A stretch of 64,000 nucleotides of DNA from Cellulomonas aerilata (GTDB lineage: Bacteria; Actinomycetota; Actinomycetes; Actinomycetales; Cellulomonadaceae). The notes under the pieces are model-generated. The model had not been told where the DNA came from, ran no database searches, and worked only from the letters and a program-made list of their open reading frames with translations. A program made the translations under genes and the position numbers. The stretch lies in contig NZ_BJYY01000001.1 in the NCBI RefSeq assembly GCF_007991755.1, positions 186,001-250,000 on the forward strand, written 5' to 3'. Numbering within the stretch: the first letter of the stretch is position 1; the number at the start of each line of letters is the position of its first letter. Of this stretch, positions 15,953 to 25,012 are shown piece by piece.

Positions 15953-17400
15953 ACACCCCGCTGCGCCGCATCGCCGTCGTCGTCGTCGTCATGTTCCTCG
16001 CCCTCATGGGCGCCGCCACCTGGGTGCAGTACGTGCAGGCGGCCCAGCTCAACGCCGACCCGCGCAACGTGCGGACCCTCTACCGCGAGTACGACAACTT
16101 CCGCGGGCCGATCGTCGTCGGCGGGGAGCCCGTCGCGTCGTCGACACCGGTCGACGACCCGTTCGGGTTCCAGCGCGCCTACACGAACGGGCCGCTGTAC
16201 GCCCACGCCACCGGGTACTACTCCATCGTCTACGGACGGACCGGCCTCGAGCGCGCCTCCAACGACCTGCTCACCGGCACGGCGGACTCGCTGTTCCTGT
16301 CCCGCATCCAGGACCTCGTCACCGGCCGTCAGCCGCAGGGGTCGTCCGTCGAGCTGACCCTGGACCCCGCGGTCCAGGCGGCCGCCGCCGAGGCGCTCGG
16401 CGACCAGCGCGGGGCCGTCGTCGCGCTCGACCCGACCACCGGCGCTGTCCTGGCCATGGTCTCCTCGCCCAGCTTCGACCCCAACGTCCTGGCGGGCCAC
16501 GACACCTCGACGGTCAACGACCTCTACCGCACCCTGACCGACGACCCCGGCGAGCCGCTCGTCAACCGCGCGATCGCGGGGGACACGTACCCGCCGGGCT
16601 CGACGTTCAAGCTTGTCGACGCCGCCGCCGCGCTGGAGTCCGGCCTGACCCCCGAGAGCCCGCTCGCGGCCCCCGACGTCCTGCCGCTGCCCGCGTCCAG
16701 CGCGACCATCGGCAACTTCGGTGGCGCCTCGTGCGGTGGCGGCGGGACCGTCAGCCTCGCCGAGGCGCTGCGGATCTCCTGCAACACCGCGTTCGCCCAG
16801 CTCGGCCTGGACCTGGGCGACGACGCGCTGCGCGAGCAGGCCGAGCGCTTCGGCTTCGGTGCCCCGCTGTCCATCCCGCTGCGGGTCACCCCCAGCCGGT
16901 TCCCCGAGGACCCGGACCAGCCGCAGACGGCGCTGGCCGCCATCGGCCAGCAGGACGTCCGGGCGACGCCGCTGCAGATGGCGATGGTCTCCGCCGCCAT
17001 CGCGAACGGCGGCGAGCAGATGGCGCCGTTCCTCGTCCGGACCGTGCGCAGCCCCGACCTGGAGGTGGTCGAGGAGACGTCCCCCAGCGTGCTGCGCACC
17101 CCGGTCTCCCCGGCGACCGCTGCGGCCCTGCGCGACATGATGGTCGGCGTCGTCGAGACCGGCACGGGCACCGCGGCCCGCATCCCCGGCGTCCTGGTCG
17201 CCGGCAAGACCGGCACCGCGCAGACCACCGACGACGTCGCCCCGCACGCCTGGTTCACCGCCTTCGCCCCGGCCGACGCCCCGCGGGTCGCGGTCGCCGT
17301 GATCGTGGAGAACGGTGGCAACGTCGGCAACGAGGCGACCGGCGGCCGGGTCGCGGCGCCGGTCGCGCGCGCGGTCATCGAGGCGGTGCTCGCCCGATGA
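15949..17400 (+). CDS. pbpA: Class B penicillin-binding protein PbpA
   Basis: A 483-residue DD-transpeptidase that cross-links peptidoglycan in the periplasm. One N-terminal anchor helix (about 10-29) is followed by a short PBP dimerisation-like domain. The transpeptidase domain has the three active-site motifs: S218-T-F-K221 (nucleophile Ser and general-base Lys), S277-C-N279 and K420-T-G422. ATG overlaps the rodA stop (ATGA), suggesting coupled synthesis with its SEDS partner. It is a beta-lactam target. Confidence 0.95.
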   Translation: MNTPLRRIAVVVVVMFLALMGAATWVQYVQAAQLNADPRNVRTLYREYDNFRGPIVVGGEPVASSTPVDDPFGFQRAYTNGPLYAHATGYYSIVYGRTGLERASNDLLTGTADSLFLSRIQDLVTGRQPQGSSVELTLDPAVQAAAAEALGDQRGAVVALDPTTGAVLAMVSSPSFDPNVLAGHDTSTVNDLYRTLTDDPGEPLVNRAIAGDTYPPGSTFKLVDAAAALESGLTPESPLAAPDVLPLPASSATIGNFGGASCGGGGTVSLAEALRISCNTAFAQLGLDLGDDALREQAERFGFGAPLSIPLRVTPSRFPEDPDQPQTALAAIGQQDVRATPLQMAMVSAAIANGGEQMAPFLVRTVRSPDLEVVEETSPSVLRTPVSPATAAALRDMMVGVVETGTGTAARIPGVLVAGKTGTAQTTDDVAPHAWFTAFAPADAPRVAVAVIVENGGNVGNEATGGRVAAPVARAVIEAVLAR

Positions 17401-19001
17401 GGCCGACGGAGGGGATCGCCCTGGGGGGCCGGTACCGCCTGGACCGCCGCATCGCGGTCGGCGGGATGGGTGAGGTCTGGGTCGCGCACGACCTGTCGCT
17501 CGGTCGCGACGTCGCCGTGAAGGTGCTGCGCGAGGAGTTCGCCGGGGACGCCGGCTTCCTGGCGCGCTTCCGCACCGAGGCCCGCAACGCCGCGTCGCTG
17601 TCGCACCCGAACATCGCGGCGCTGTTCGACTACGGCGAGCAGTCCGGGTCCAGCTACCTCGTCATGGAGCTCGTCTCCGGGGAGCCGCTGAGCGACCTCC
17701 TCGAGCGGGAGCCGGTGCTGCCGGAGGCACGGCTGCTGCCGGTGCTGGCCCAGACAGCCCGCGCGCTGCACGCCGCGCACCTCGCCGGGGTGGTGCACCG
17801 GGACGTCAAGCCGGGCAACATCCTGCTCGGGCCCGGCGGCCGGGTGAAGATCACCGACTTCGGGGTGTCCACCGCGCCGGACCAGGCCCCGATGACCGCG
17901 ACCGGGATGGTCATGGGCACCGCGCAGTACCTGTCCCCCGAGCAGGCCGTCGGGCGGCCGGCGACGGCGTCGTCCGACCTGTACTCGCTCGGGATCGTCG
18001 CGTACGAGTCGCTGGCCGGGCGGCGGCCGTTCACCGGACCGACCGCCGTCGACATCGCCGTCGCGCACGTGAACGACCCCGTTCCGCCGCTGCCGCCGCA
18101 CGTGTCGGCACCGCTCGCCGCGCTGGTGATGCGGCTGCTGGCCAAGGACCCGGCCGAGCGCCCGGCCACGGCGGCGTCCCTCGCGCGTGCGCTGGACGGT
18201 CTGATGGGCCGGACCCCGCCCGACGGGCAGGAGCTGGTGGAGCCCGCGCCCGCTGCCTCGCCGGTCCACTCTCCCGCTGTCCCGGCGCACCCCGCAGCGA
18301 CCCCGCGCCCGGTCGGACGGTCCGGCGCCTCGGCGGCCCGGTCCCTCCCCGGCGCGCGCGGTGGCGGGACCGGGACGTCGTCCGGACCGCGGACCTCCAC
18401 CCCGCCGAGCATCGTGCCCCCGTCCTACCCGCCTCGCCGCGAGCTGCGGGACGGCGGCCGGCGGCCGGGGGACCTGGCCGGCTCCCCGGGCACCGTTCTC
18501 CCGGGGGGCACCGGCACCCCGGGCGCGACCGGCACCGGGAGCATCCGACCGGCGACGCGGCCGGTGACCGGACGCCCGCCGGTGGGCGCCCCGGCCCCGT
18601 CCCGCTCGGCAGCGGGTCATGCGCACCAGGGGACGACGACGAGGTCCGGTCCCGTCGGCGGGCGGACGGGGGGCACCCGTGTCGCGCCACCGGTCGCCCC
18701 GGTGCGCACGTCGACCACCACGGGTCGGCGGCTCGGGCGCCTGGGACGGCTGAGCTGGCCGCTCGTCGGGCTCCTCGCTCTCCTGCTGGGGCTGCTGGTC
18801 GCCTCGATCGTGGACGGCGTGGCCGGCACCGGGGACGGCGCACCTCCCGCGACCGGGTCGGCCTGCGGGTGCGCCGCCGGCCTCCGCGCAGCCGCCGACG
18901 CGCTCACCACCGGGGACGGCGGCGGCATCGGTGGGATGATCACAGACGTGCCGTCGGCAGAACGGGACGGCATGGACACGACAACAGCTAAGGACGCGTA
19001 G
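17397..19001 (+). CDS. pknA: Serine/threonine protein kinase PknA
   Basis: A 534-residue receptor-type kinase. The kinase domain (about 10-270) has the Gly loop AVGGMGEVW, catalytic VAVK Lys, HRDVKPGN loop, DFG in ITDFGVS and the APE-equivalent YLSPEQ. A long Pro/Gly/Thr-rich juxtamembrane region (about 280-450), one membrane helix (about 452-472) and a small extracellular tail of about 60 residues with a CGC pair follow. There are no PASTA repeats, as in mycobacterial PknA. Overlaps pbpA by ATGA and pknB by one base. Confidence 0.94.
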   Translation: MRPTEGIALGGRYRLDRRIAVGGMGEVWVAHDLSLGRDVAVKVLREEFAGDAGFLARFRTEARNAASLSHPNIAALFDYGEQSGSSYLVMELVSGEPLSDLLEREPVLPEARLLPVLAQTARALHAAHLAGVVHRDVKPGNILLGPGGRVKITDFGVSTAPDQAPMTATGMVMGTAQYLSPEQAVGRPATASSDLYSLGIVAYESLAGRRPFTGPTAVDIAVAHVNDPVPPLPPHVSAPLAALVMRLLAKDPAERPATAASLARALDGLMGRTPPDGQELVEPAPAASPVHSPAVPAHPAATPRPVGRSGASAARSLPGARGGGTGTSSGPRTSTPPSIVPPSYPPRRELRDGGRRPGDLAGSPGTVLPGGTGTPGATGTGSIRPATRPVTGRPPVGAPAPSRSAAGHAHQGTTTRSGPVGGRTGGTRVAPPVAPVRTSTTTGRRLGRLGRLSWPLVGLLALLLGLLVASIVDGVAGTGDGAPPATGSACGCAAGLRAAADALTTGDGGGIGGMITDVPSAERDGMDTTTAKDA

Positions 19002-21112
19002 TGGTCGACGACGCACCCCGGATCCTCGCCAACCGCTACGAGGTCGGTGAGCTCATCGGGCGCGGTGGCATGGCCGAGGTGCACATCGGCCACGACAACC
19101 GCCTCGGACGGACCGTGGCGATCAAGATCCTGCGGTCGGACCTGGCCCGCGACCCCTCCTTCCAGGCCCGGTTCCGGCGCGAGGCCCAGGCCGCGGCCTC
19201 GCTCAACCACCCCGCGGTCGTGGCGGTGTACGACACCGGCGAGGACGTCATCACCGCACCCACGGGCGCCGTCGCGCACGTGCCGTTCATCGTCATGGAG
19301 TACGTCGAGGGCCACACGGTCCGCGACATCCTGCGGGACGGCGAGGCGGTCCCGATCGAGGAGGCCGTCGAGATCACCGCGGGCGTGCTCTCGGCGCTGG
19401 AGTACAGCCACCACGCCGGGATCGTGCACCGTGACATCAAGCCCGCCAACGTCATGCTGACCCCCACCGGTGCGGTCAAGGTCATGGACTTCGGCATCGC
19501 CCGCGCGATGGCGGACTCCGCGGCGACGATGACGCAGACGCAGGCCGTCATCGGCACCGCCCAGTACCTGTCCCCGGAGCAGGCGCGCGGGGAGACGGTC
19601 GACGCCCGCAGCGACCTGTACTCCACCGGCTGCCTGCTGTTCGAGCTCCTCACCGGCCGCCCCCCGTTCACCGGCGACTCCCCCGTCGCGGTGGCGTACC
19701 AGCACGTGCGCGAGCCGGCGCCCGCGCCGAGCTCGTTCGCCTCCGACGTCCCGGAGCCGCTGGACCGGATCACGCTCAAGGCGCTCGCCAAGGAGCGCGA
19801 CTCCCGCTACAGCACCGCCGCCGAGTTCCGGTCCGACCTGGAGGCCGCGGCCCGCGGCGGCCGGGTCACCGCCCCCGCCCTCGGCGTGCTCGCGGCGACC
19901 GCGGCCGCGGAGGCCGCCGCGGCACCGGCGACCCAGATCCTCACCCCGCTCGCCGGACCCTCCACCCAGGTGCTCCCCGCGGGCGCCGCACCGAGGGCCG
20001 GCACGACGTCGACCACGACCGCTCCCGCGCCACCCCCGCCACCGGCCGAGCCCCGACGCGGCCGGGGCCTGCTGTGGGCCCTGGTCGTCGTGGCGATCGC
20101 GGCGCTGGCGGTGCTGGTCACGCTCATGGTGCTCAACAACCAGCGCGAGCAGGCTCCGGAGACCGTCGCGATGCCCGACGTCGTGGGCATGACCCAGGAG
20201 GCGGCCCAGCAGACCTTGCAGAGCGCCGGGCTGACCATGGAGCGCCTCGAGGAGCCCAGCGACGAGGTCGACGAGGGCCTGGTCACCCGCACGGACCCGG
20301 AGGGGGACGCCGACGTGGAGGCCGGCTCCGAGGTCCGGGTGTGGGTGTCCGCCGGTCCCGACGCCGTCGCGATCCCCGACGTGGCCGGCATGACCCAGGA
20401 GCAGGCGACCGCCGAGCTGCGCGACGCCGGGTTCGAGATCTCCAGCGTCGAGTTCGAGAACGTCGCCCGGGTACCGCGCAACGAGGTCACCAAGACCGTC
20501 CCGGCGGCGGGCGAGTCCCAGCCGCAGGGCTCGACCGTCGTGCTCTACGTCGCGTCGGGGCAGGTGGAGCTGCCCGACCTGGTCGGCAAGCCCCGCGCCG
20601 AGGCGCTGGAGATCCTCAACGGCCTCGGCCTGAGCTCCACCATCACCGAGGAGGAGAGCGACCAGGCGCCCGACACCGTCATCGCCCAGGGCCGCAGCCC
20701 GGGCCAGGTGCCGCAGACGACGAGCGTCGAGCTGACCGTGGCGGTCGCCCCGACGTCGGTCGCCATCCCCGCGGACCTGGTCGGCAAGACCTACGACGAG
20801 GCGGCGGCGCAGCTGACGGCGCTCGGCCTGGCACCGGTGCGCGCCGACGTCGTCAGCGACGAGGAGGCGGGCCGGGTCATCTCCACGAACCCCAACCGCG
20901 GCACGACGGTCCAGATCGGGTCCCAGGTCACGCTGAACGTCTCGCAGGGCCCGGACGAGGAGGAGGACGGCGACACCAACGCCGGGGCGGCGTCGGACGG
21001 CGACGCCGGGTCGGACGGACCGGGCGGCGGCGCGCAGGAGGCCCCGGGCGCTGACCGGAACCCGCGGGCGACCGACAACCCGTCCACGGCCGCCCCGGGC
21101 CGCAGCCGCTGA
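19001..21112 (+). CDS. pknB: Serine/threonine protein kinase PknB with four PASTA domains
   Basis: A 703-residue sensor kinase. The kinase domain (about 10-275) has GRGGMAEVH, VAIK, HRDIKPANV and MDFGIA; the activation loop carries TMTQTQAVIGT, the site of regulatory Thr phosphorylation in PknB. The membrane helix is at about 357-378. Four PASTA repeats, which bind muropeptides or lipid II, begin near residues 388, 454, 522 and 587. The last 45 residues are disordered and acidic. GTG start, overlapping the pknA stop by one base; last gene before the terminator at 21152. Confidence 0.96.
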   Translation: MVDDAPRILANRYEVGELIGRGGMAEVHIGHDNRLGRTVAIKILRSDLARDPSFQARFRREAQAAASLNHPAVVAVYDTGEDVITAPTGAVAHVPFIVMEYVEGHTVRDILRDGEAVPIEEAVEITAGVLSALEYSHHAGIVHRDIKPANVMLTPTGAVKVMDFGIARAMADSAATMTQTQAVIGTAQYLSPEQARGETVDARSDLYSTGCLLFELLTGRPPFTGDSPVAVAYQHVREPAPAPSSFASDVPEPLDRITLKALAKERDSRYSTAAEFRSDLEAAARGGRVTAPALGVLAATAAAEAAAAPATQILTPLAGPSTQVLPAGAAPRAGTTSTTTAPAPPPPPAEPRRGRGLLWALVVVAIAALAVLVTLMVLNNQREQAPETVAMPDVVGMTQEAAQQTLQSAGLTMERLEEPSDEVDEGLVTRTDPEGDADVEAGSEVRVWVSAGPDAVAIPDVAGMTQEQATAELRDAGFEISSVEFENVARVPRNEVTKTVPAAGESQPQGSTVVLYVASGQVELPDLVGKPRAEALEILNGLGLSSTITEEESDQAPDTVIAQGRSPGQVPQTTSVELTVAVAPTSVAIPADLVGKTYDEAAAQLTALGLAPVRADVVSDEEAGRVISTNPNRGTTVQIGSQVTLNVSQGPDEEEDGDTNAGAASDGDAGSDGPGGGAQEAPGADRNPRATDNPSTAAPGRSR

Positions 21113-21151
21113 CCCCGGCGCGCTGCCTGCTGCCTGCCGCGTTCTGACGAG

Positions 21152-21183
21152 CGAGCGCCCCTCCCGACCGGGAGGGGCGCTCG
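21152..21183. terminator. Bidirectional terminator hairpin
   Basis: A perfect 14-bp stem with a 4-nt loop: CGAGCGCCCCTCCC (21152-21165) and GGGAGGGGCGCTCG (21170-21183). It lies between convergent pknB and the amidotransferase gene and should stop transcription from both sides. Confidence 0.88.
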
Positions 21184-21215
21184 CGTGCGTCAGCGGCGTC
21201 CGCCCGGGCGACGCG

Positions 21216-21842
21216 TCAGGTGCGCACCAGCGGGTGCAGACCCTCCGAGCGGGCGACGGCGCCGTCGTCGCCGCAGATCTCCAGCCAGTTCGCCAGCAGC
21301 CGGTGTCCGCCCTCCGTCAGCACCGACTCCGGGTGGAACTGGACGCCGTGCAGCGGCAGCGTGCGGTGCTGCAGCCCCATGATGATGCCGTTCGCCGTGC
21401 TGGCGGTCACCTCGAGCTCGTCCCCGACGGTGCCGTCGACCACGGCCAGGGAGTGGTACCGCGTGGCGGTGAAGGGGGTCGGCAGACCGGCCAGCACACC
21501 CTCGCCGTGGTGCTCCACGAGGCTGGTCTTGCCGTGCATGAGCTCCGTCGCGTGCGTCACGGTGCCGCCGAACACCTCGCCGAGCGCCTGGTGCCCCAGG
21601 CACACGCCGAGCATCGGCGTTCCCTGCTCCGCGCAGTCGCGGATGACGTCCATGCTCGCGCCGGCGTCGGCCGGTGTGCCCGGCCCCGGGGAGATCAGCA
21701 CGCCGTCGTAGCCCACGCGGTCGGCGCGGGCGGGCACGGCGTCGTTGCGGACGACGTCGGTCTCGGCACCGAGCTGGTGGAGGTAGCCGACGATCGTGTA
21801 GACGAACGAGTCGTAGTTGTCGATCACCAGGATGCGTGTCAC
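21216..21842 (-). CDS. trpG: Glutamine amidotransferase, anthranilate/aminodeoxychorismate synthase component II
   Basis: A 208-residue class I glutamine amidotransferase. The nucleophile Cys is in MLGVCLGHQ and the His-Glu pair in VQFHPES; the N-terminal IDNYDSFVY and SPGPGTP oxyanion loop are typical. It hydrolyses glutamine and passes ammonia to a chorismate-binding partner (TrpE or PabB), which is not in the window, so trpG versus pabA cannot be decided. The same gene sits beside pknB in mycobacteria. GTG start at 21842 overlaps the stop of the small membrane gene by four bases. Confidence 0.9.
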   Translation of the reverse strand: MTRILVIDNYDSFVYTIVGYLHQLGAETDVVRNDAVPARADRVGYDGVLISPGPGTPADAGASMDVIRDCAEQGTPMLGVCLGHQALGEVFGGTVTHATELMHGKTSLVEHHGEGVLAGLPTPFTATRYHSLAVVDGTVGDELEVTASTANGIIMGLQHRTLPLHGVQFHPESVLTEGGHRLLANWLEICGDDGAVARSEGLHPLVRT

Positions 21843-22003
21843 GGCTCATCTCCTACGGTCGTGTCGTTGAACGGCATGAGCGGCGCGACCGCCGGGTACA
21901 CGGTCGTGAAGCACAGGACCGCGACCCCGAGCGCCGCCACCAGCAGGACCATCGCGCGCACCCACCCCGGTCCGGGCAGGTGCCGCCAGAGCCACGCGTA
22001 CAT
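21839..22003 (-). CDS. 54-residue single-span membrane protein linked to sortase
   Basis: A 54-codon gene tightly packed between sortase and amidotransferase: its ATG overlaps the sortase stop (TGATG) and its stop overlaps the next start. The protein opens MYAWLWRHLPGPGW, has one hydrophobic helix (about residues 16-36) and ends VAPLMPFNDTTVGDEP. The coupling on both sides and good codon use make it a real gene. From memory similar tiny proteins follow class E sortase in other actinobacteria, but I cannot search. Possibly a sortase cofactor or membrane organiser (inference). Confidence 0.75.
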   Translation of the reverse strand: MYAWLWRHLPGPGWVRAMVLLVAALGVAVLCFTTVYPAVAPLMPFNDTTVGDEP

Positions 22004-22788
22004 CAGGCGCCCCCCACGAGCTCAACCGGCGCCGGACCCGACGTGGGCGCCCAGTAGTCCAGGGCCAGGTGCACGACGTACCGCTCCCGCGCGGAGAACA
22101 TCGGGTGGCACGTCGTCATGGTCATGGTCCGCTGGGTCGGCTGGGCCTGCGGGTCCACCGGGTCGGGCGCGACGACGCTCACGTCGGACGGGTCGACCAC
22201 GCGCGTCGAGGTGACCCGGTACACGTACCAGGTGTCCTGCGTCCGCACGACGACGGGGTCGCCGGCGACGAGCTCCTCGACCCGGTTGAACGGCTTGCCG
22301 TACGTCGTGCGGTGCGCCGCCACCGAGAAGTTGCCGACGGCACCGGGCATGGCGGTCCCCGGGTAGTGCCCGACGCCGAGCGGGTCCAGCACCGTCTCGC
22401 GGTCGACGCCCTGGCTGATCGGCCGCTCCGGCTCACCGGCCCAGCGGGGGACGACCATGGTCGCGAAGGTCGTGGCGTGCTCCGGCTCGGCCGGGACCGG
22501 CGGCTCGCCGGTCTCCCGGGCGGCGACCGTGGGTGCGGCGGGCGCCGAGGCAGGCGCCGCGACGGGTGCCGGCTCCCAGCCCAGGCGCTCGACGGCCTGC
22601 GCCTGCGCGCGGTCGCCCTCGACGTCGGTCCACCACAGCTGCCACACGATGAACCCGCCGAGCAGGACGCCCGCGGTGATCATCAGCTCGCCGACCACAC
22701 CCACGACGCCGAGCAGCAGGTCGTGCGCGCGCCCGTGCCGGGCGGGCGCGAGCGCCCCCGTGCCGGTCCCCTGCGCGGTCGCCGTCAC
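22003..22788 (-). CDS. Class E sortase
   Basis: A 261-residue membrane-anchored transpeptidase. The N-terminal membrane helix is at about 28-52, followed by a Pro/Ala linker and the sortase beta-barrel (about 110-255). The catalytic triad is visible: His in AAHRTTYG, Cys in TMTTCHP and Arg in SARERYVVH. Class E enzymes join LAXTG-type proteins to peptidoglycan in high-GC Gram-positives. GTG start overlaps the DUF881 gene stop (GTGA). Confidence 0.93.
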   Translation of the reverse strand: MTATAQGTGTGALAPARHGRAHDLLLGVVGVVGELMITAGVLLGGFIVWQLWWTDVEGDRAQAQAVERLGWEPAPVAAPASAPAAPTVAARETGEPPVPAEPEHATTFATMVVPRWAGEPERPISQGVDRETVLDPLGVGHYPGTAMPGAVGNFSVAAHRTTYGKPFNRVEELVAGDPVVVRTQDTWYVYRVTSTRVVDPSDVSVVAPDPVDPQAQPTQRTMTMTTCHPMFSARERYVVHLALDYWAPTSGPAPVELVGGA

Positions 22789-23612
22789 CGGTCCCCACCC
22801 GTCCCGGCACCCGTCGCGGCCGCGGACGCGTCGACGTCGCCGGCTCCGGGGAACACCGCGACGCCGTCCGGCACGCGGGCGTGGGTGAGCTCGCCCCCCG
22901 TCTCGGCGGCCGGCAGCCTCAGGGCGGTCTCGGACGTCGTCGACCACCCGAGCCCCACGGCGTCCACCCAGTCCAGGTACCCCTGGATGTCCGGGGACGC
23001 CGTCAGCGCCGATCGCAGCGCGTCGGGGTCGCCGACCGCCCGCACGACGTAGGGCGGGGAGTAGACCCGGCCGCCGAGCGACAGCACGTTGCCCACGCAG
23101 CGGAACGCGGTGGTCGCGGTCACGCGCTGGTCCTGCAGCGCCATCGCCTCCGCGCCCCCGGCCCACAGCGCGTTGATCACCGCCTGCAGGTCCTGCTGGT
23201 GCACGACGAAGTAGTCGGGCGGGTAGTCCTCGCGGTGCGGCCCGTCGGCGGGCGCGTCGGTCAGCTGCACCGTCAGCCCGGGCCCGGTCACGGCGGCCCG
23301 GCCCGCGGCGAGAGCGGTCAGCACCGCCGCCTCGGGGTCGCCGACGTCGATGGCGTCCGTCTGCTCCTGCGTGAGGTCCTCGACGTTGGCGCGCAACTCC
23401 TCCACCCGGGCCGCGAGGGTCCCGACCCGGGACGACTCGGCCTCGGCCAGCTCGCCCAGGTTCTGCGGGTGGCGCTCCTGCGCGGAGCTCGCCAGCCGGG
23501 CGTTGGCGGTGAACATGAGCCCCGCGAGCGCGAGGACGAGCCCGACCGAGACGGTGCCGCGCAGGGCGTGTCGCCGGGCATGCCGACGCGCCTGGTGCTG
23601 TCGGTCGTTCAC
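22785..23612 (-). CDS. DUF881 family membrane-anchored protein
   Basis: A 275-residue protein. An N-terminal His/Arg-rich segment is followed by a membrane anchor (about 20-40), a coiled-coil-like helix (AEAESSRVGTLAARVEELRANVEDL, about 55-85) and the DUF881 domain with GPGLTVQLTDAP, VHQQDLQAVINALWAGGAEAMALQDQRV and RCVGNVLSLGGRVYSPPYVV. Relatives (YlxW/YlxX of Bacillus) lie in division gene clusters; function unknown. GTG start at 23612. First gene of the four-gene leftward operon, divergent from crgA with a 90-bp gap. Confidence 0.88.
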   Translation of the reverse strand: MNDRQHQARRHARRHALRGTVSVGLVLALAGLMFTANARLASSAQERHPQNLGELAEAESSRVGTLAARVEELRANVEDLTQEQTDAIDVGDPEAAVLTALAAGRAAVTGPGLTVQLTDAPADGPHREDYPPDYFVVHQQDLQAVINALWAGGAEAMALQDQRVTATTAFRCVGNVLSLGGRVYSPPYVVRAVGDPDALRSALTASPDIQGYLDWVDAVGLGWSTTSETALRLPAAETGGELTHARVPDGVAVFPGAGDVDASAAATGAGTGGDR

Positions 23613-23702
23613 GCACGCTCCCCTGCCGGTCGTCGGGCACTACGCTACTTCACGAGGGCGGAGCCATGACGCCCGCCGATCCTCCCGAAGGAGCAAGCCG
23701 AC

Positions 23703-23951
23703 GTGCCCGAGTCGAGGTCGCGGAAGAAGACCGCGTACATCCCCCCGCCCGGCCAGGCGGCTGCCCCCAAGGTGAACCCGCGCTGGCTCGTGCCCGTGAT
23801 GCTCGGCCTGATGGTGCTCGGCCTGCTGTGGATCGTCGCCACCTACCTGCTCAACGCCGAGTACCCGGTGCCGGGCATCGGCCAGTGGAACCTGCTCATC
23901 GGGTTCGCCCTCATCATCGCCGGGTTCGCGCTCACCACGCGCTGGCACTGA
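23703..23951 (+). CDS. crgA: Cell division protein CrgA
   Basis: An 82-residue protein of the CrgA family: charged N-terminus PESRSRKKTAYIPPP, then two membrane helices (about 27-48 and 60-78) separated by the conserved NAEYPVPGIGQWN loop, ending in TTRWH. CrgA coordinates FtsZ-ring and septum assembly in Streptomyces and Mycobacterium by binding FtsZ, FtsQ and PBPs. GTG start with GAAGGAG upstream. Confidence 0.96.
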   Translation: MPESRSRKKTAYIPPPGQAAAPKVNPRWLVPVMLGLMVLGLLWIVATYLLNAEYPVPGIGQWNLLIGFALIIAGFALTTRWH

Positions 23952-24046
23952 GGCCCGCTGGCCCGCTGGTCGGGCGCGACGGGCCGGGCGAGCCTCCGTC
24001 CGAGGTCGGCCGGCCCAGCCGGCTCCGTGCACAGCGGTGGACCGCG

Positions 24047-24078
24047 CTGTGGATAACTACACGGGTGTAATTCCACAG
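24047..24078. promoter_or_regulatory. Palindromic DnaA-box element between crgA and rhomboid gene
   Basis: A perfect DnaA box TGTGGATAA (24048-24056) sits in an interrupted palindrome: CTGTGGA...TACAC then GTGTA...TCCACAG (24047-24062 and 24065-24078). A looser copy (GTGCACAGC) lies 20 nt left and TGTGAGCAA 2 nt right. The gap is between convergent genes, so it is not a promoter. It could be an extra-origin DnaA titration/regulation locus or a terminator hairpin. Confidence 0.5.
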
Positions 24079-24124
24079 CTGTGAGCAAACCTGGGGACGC
24101 CGGACGAGACGGCGCCGCGGTGCC

Positions 24125-24985
24125 TCACACCAGTGCGTACTTCGCGGCGGCGAGCACCACGAGGACGACCACCGCTCCGACGGTCGCCGTCACGCCGAGG
24201 ACCTCGCGGCGGGGTCGGGGCGCATAGGCGTAGGCCGCCCCGAGGGCGAGCCCGGTGAGCAGGCCACCCAGGTGCGCCTGCCAGGCGATGCCGGGGACGA
24301 GGAAGCCGATGACGCTGTTCAGCGCGAGGAACACCAGGATCTGCCGGGCGTCCCGGCCCAGACGCCGCAGCACCACGAGCACCGCGCCGAACAGCCCGAA
24401 CACCGCCCCGGACGCACCGACGACCGGAGTCAGCCAGCCGCCCGGGAGCGTCGGCGCCGCGAGCAGGGTCACGCCGACCTGGCCGCCGACGGCTGCGAGC
24501 AGATACAGGGCGACGTACCGCCAGCGGCCCAGGGTCTGCTCCAGGTACGGCCCGACGAGCCACAGCGCGTACATGTTGAACAGGATGTGCAGGAAGCCCC
24601 GGGGGGAGTGCAGGAAGGCGGCCGTGACGAACCGCCACGGCTGGACCTCCCCCGCAGCCGGCCAGAACGCCCACTGCCCGGTCCACCCGGGCAGGGCCCG
24701 CTGCAGCAGGAAGCTCGCGGCGCACAGCCCGATGATCGTCAGCGTGACGACGGGGCGGCCGCCACGGACCCGCCCGCCCAGCGCCGTGCGCACCGTGGGC
24801 GTCGCCCGCGCGGCCTCGCGGACGCAGTCGACGCACTGCACGCCGACCGCCGCGGGTCGCTGGCACTCCGGGCACGCCGGGCGCCCGCAGCGCTGGCAGC
24901 GGACGTAGGAGACGCGGTCGGGGTGGCGCGGGCACACCGGTGGCTGCTCGGTCGGGGTCGCCCCCGCGGGGAACTGTGTCGACAT
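24125..24985 (-). CDS. Rhomboid-family intramembrane serine protease
   Basis: A 286-residue protease. Residues 17-60 form a zinc-binding B-box-like motif (CPRHP, CQRCGRPACPEC, CVDC). The rhomboid domain has six or seven membrane segments with HILFNMYALWLVGPYLE, the catalytic Ser in GASGAVFG and catalytic His in WQAHLGGLLTGL. It cuts membrane proteins within the bilayer; substrates unknown. ATG start 4 bp after a GC-rich gap from the cyclophilin gene; it may be co-transcribed with it only if the promoter lies upstream of 25552. Confidence 0.94.
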   Translation of the reverse strand: MSTQFPAGATPTEQPPVCPRHPDRVSYVRCQRCGRPACPECQRPAAVGVQCVDCVREAARATPTVRTALGGRVRGGRPVVTLTIIGLCAASFLLQRALPGWTGQWAFWPAAGEVQPWRFVTAAFLHSPRGFLHILFNMYALWLVGPYLEQTLGRWRYVALYLLAAVGGQVGVTLLAAPTLPGGWLTPVVGASGAVFGLFGAVLVVLRRLGRDARQILVFLALNSVIGFLVPGIAWQAHLGGLLTGLALGAAYAYAPRPRREVLGVTATVGAVVVLVVLAAAKYALV

Positions 24986-25012
24986 GGGTGCGGGGGCGAC
25001 GCCGGGTGGCGC

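Noticed and set aside
23640..24032. Minus-strand open frame across crgA
   Set aside because: CrgA on the plus strand has a clear family match and ribosome site; the opposite frame has none.
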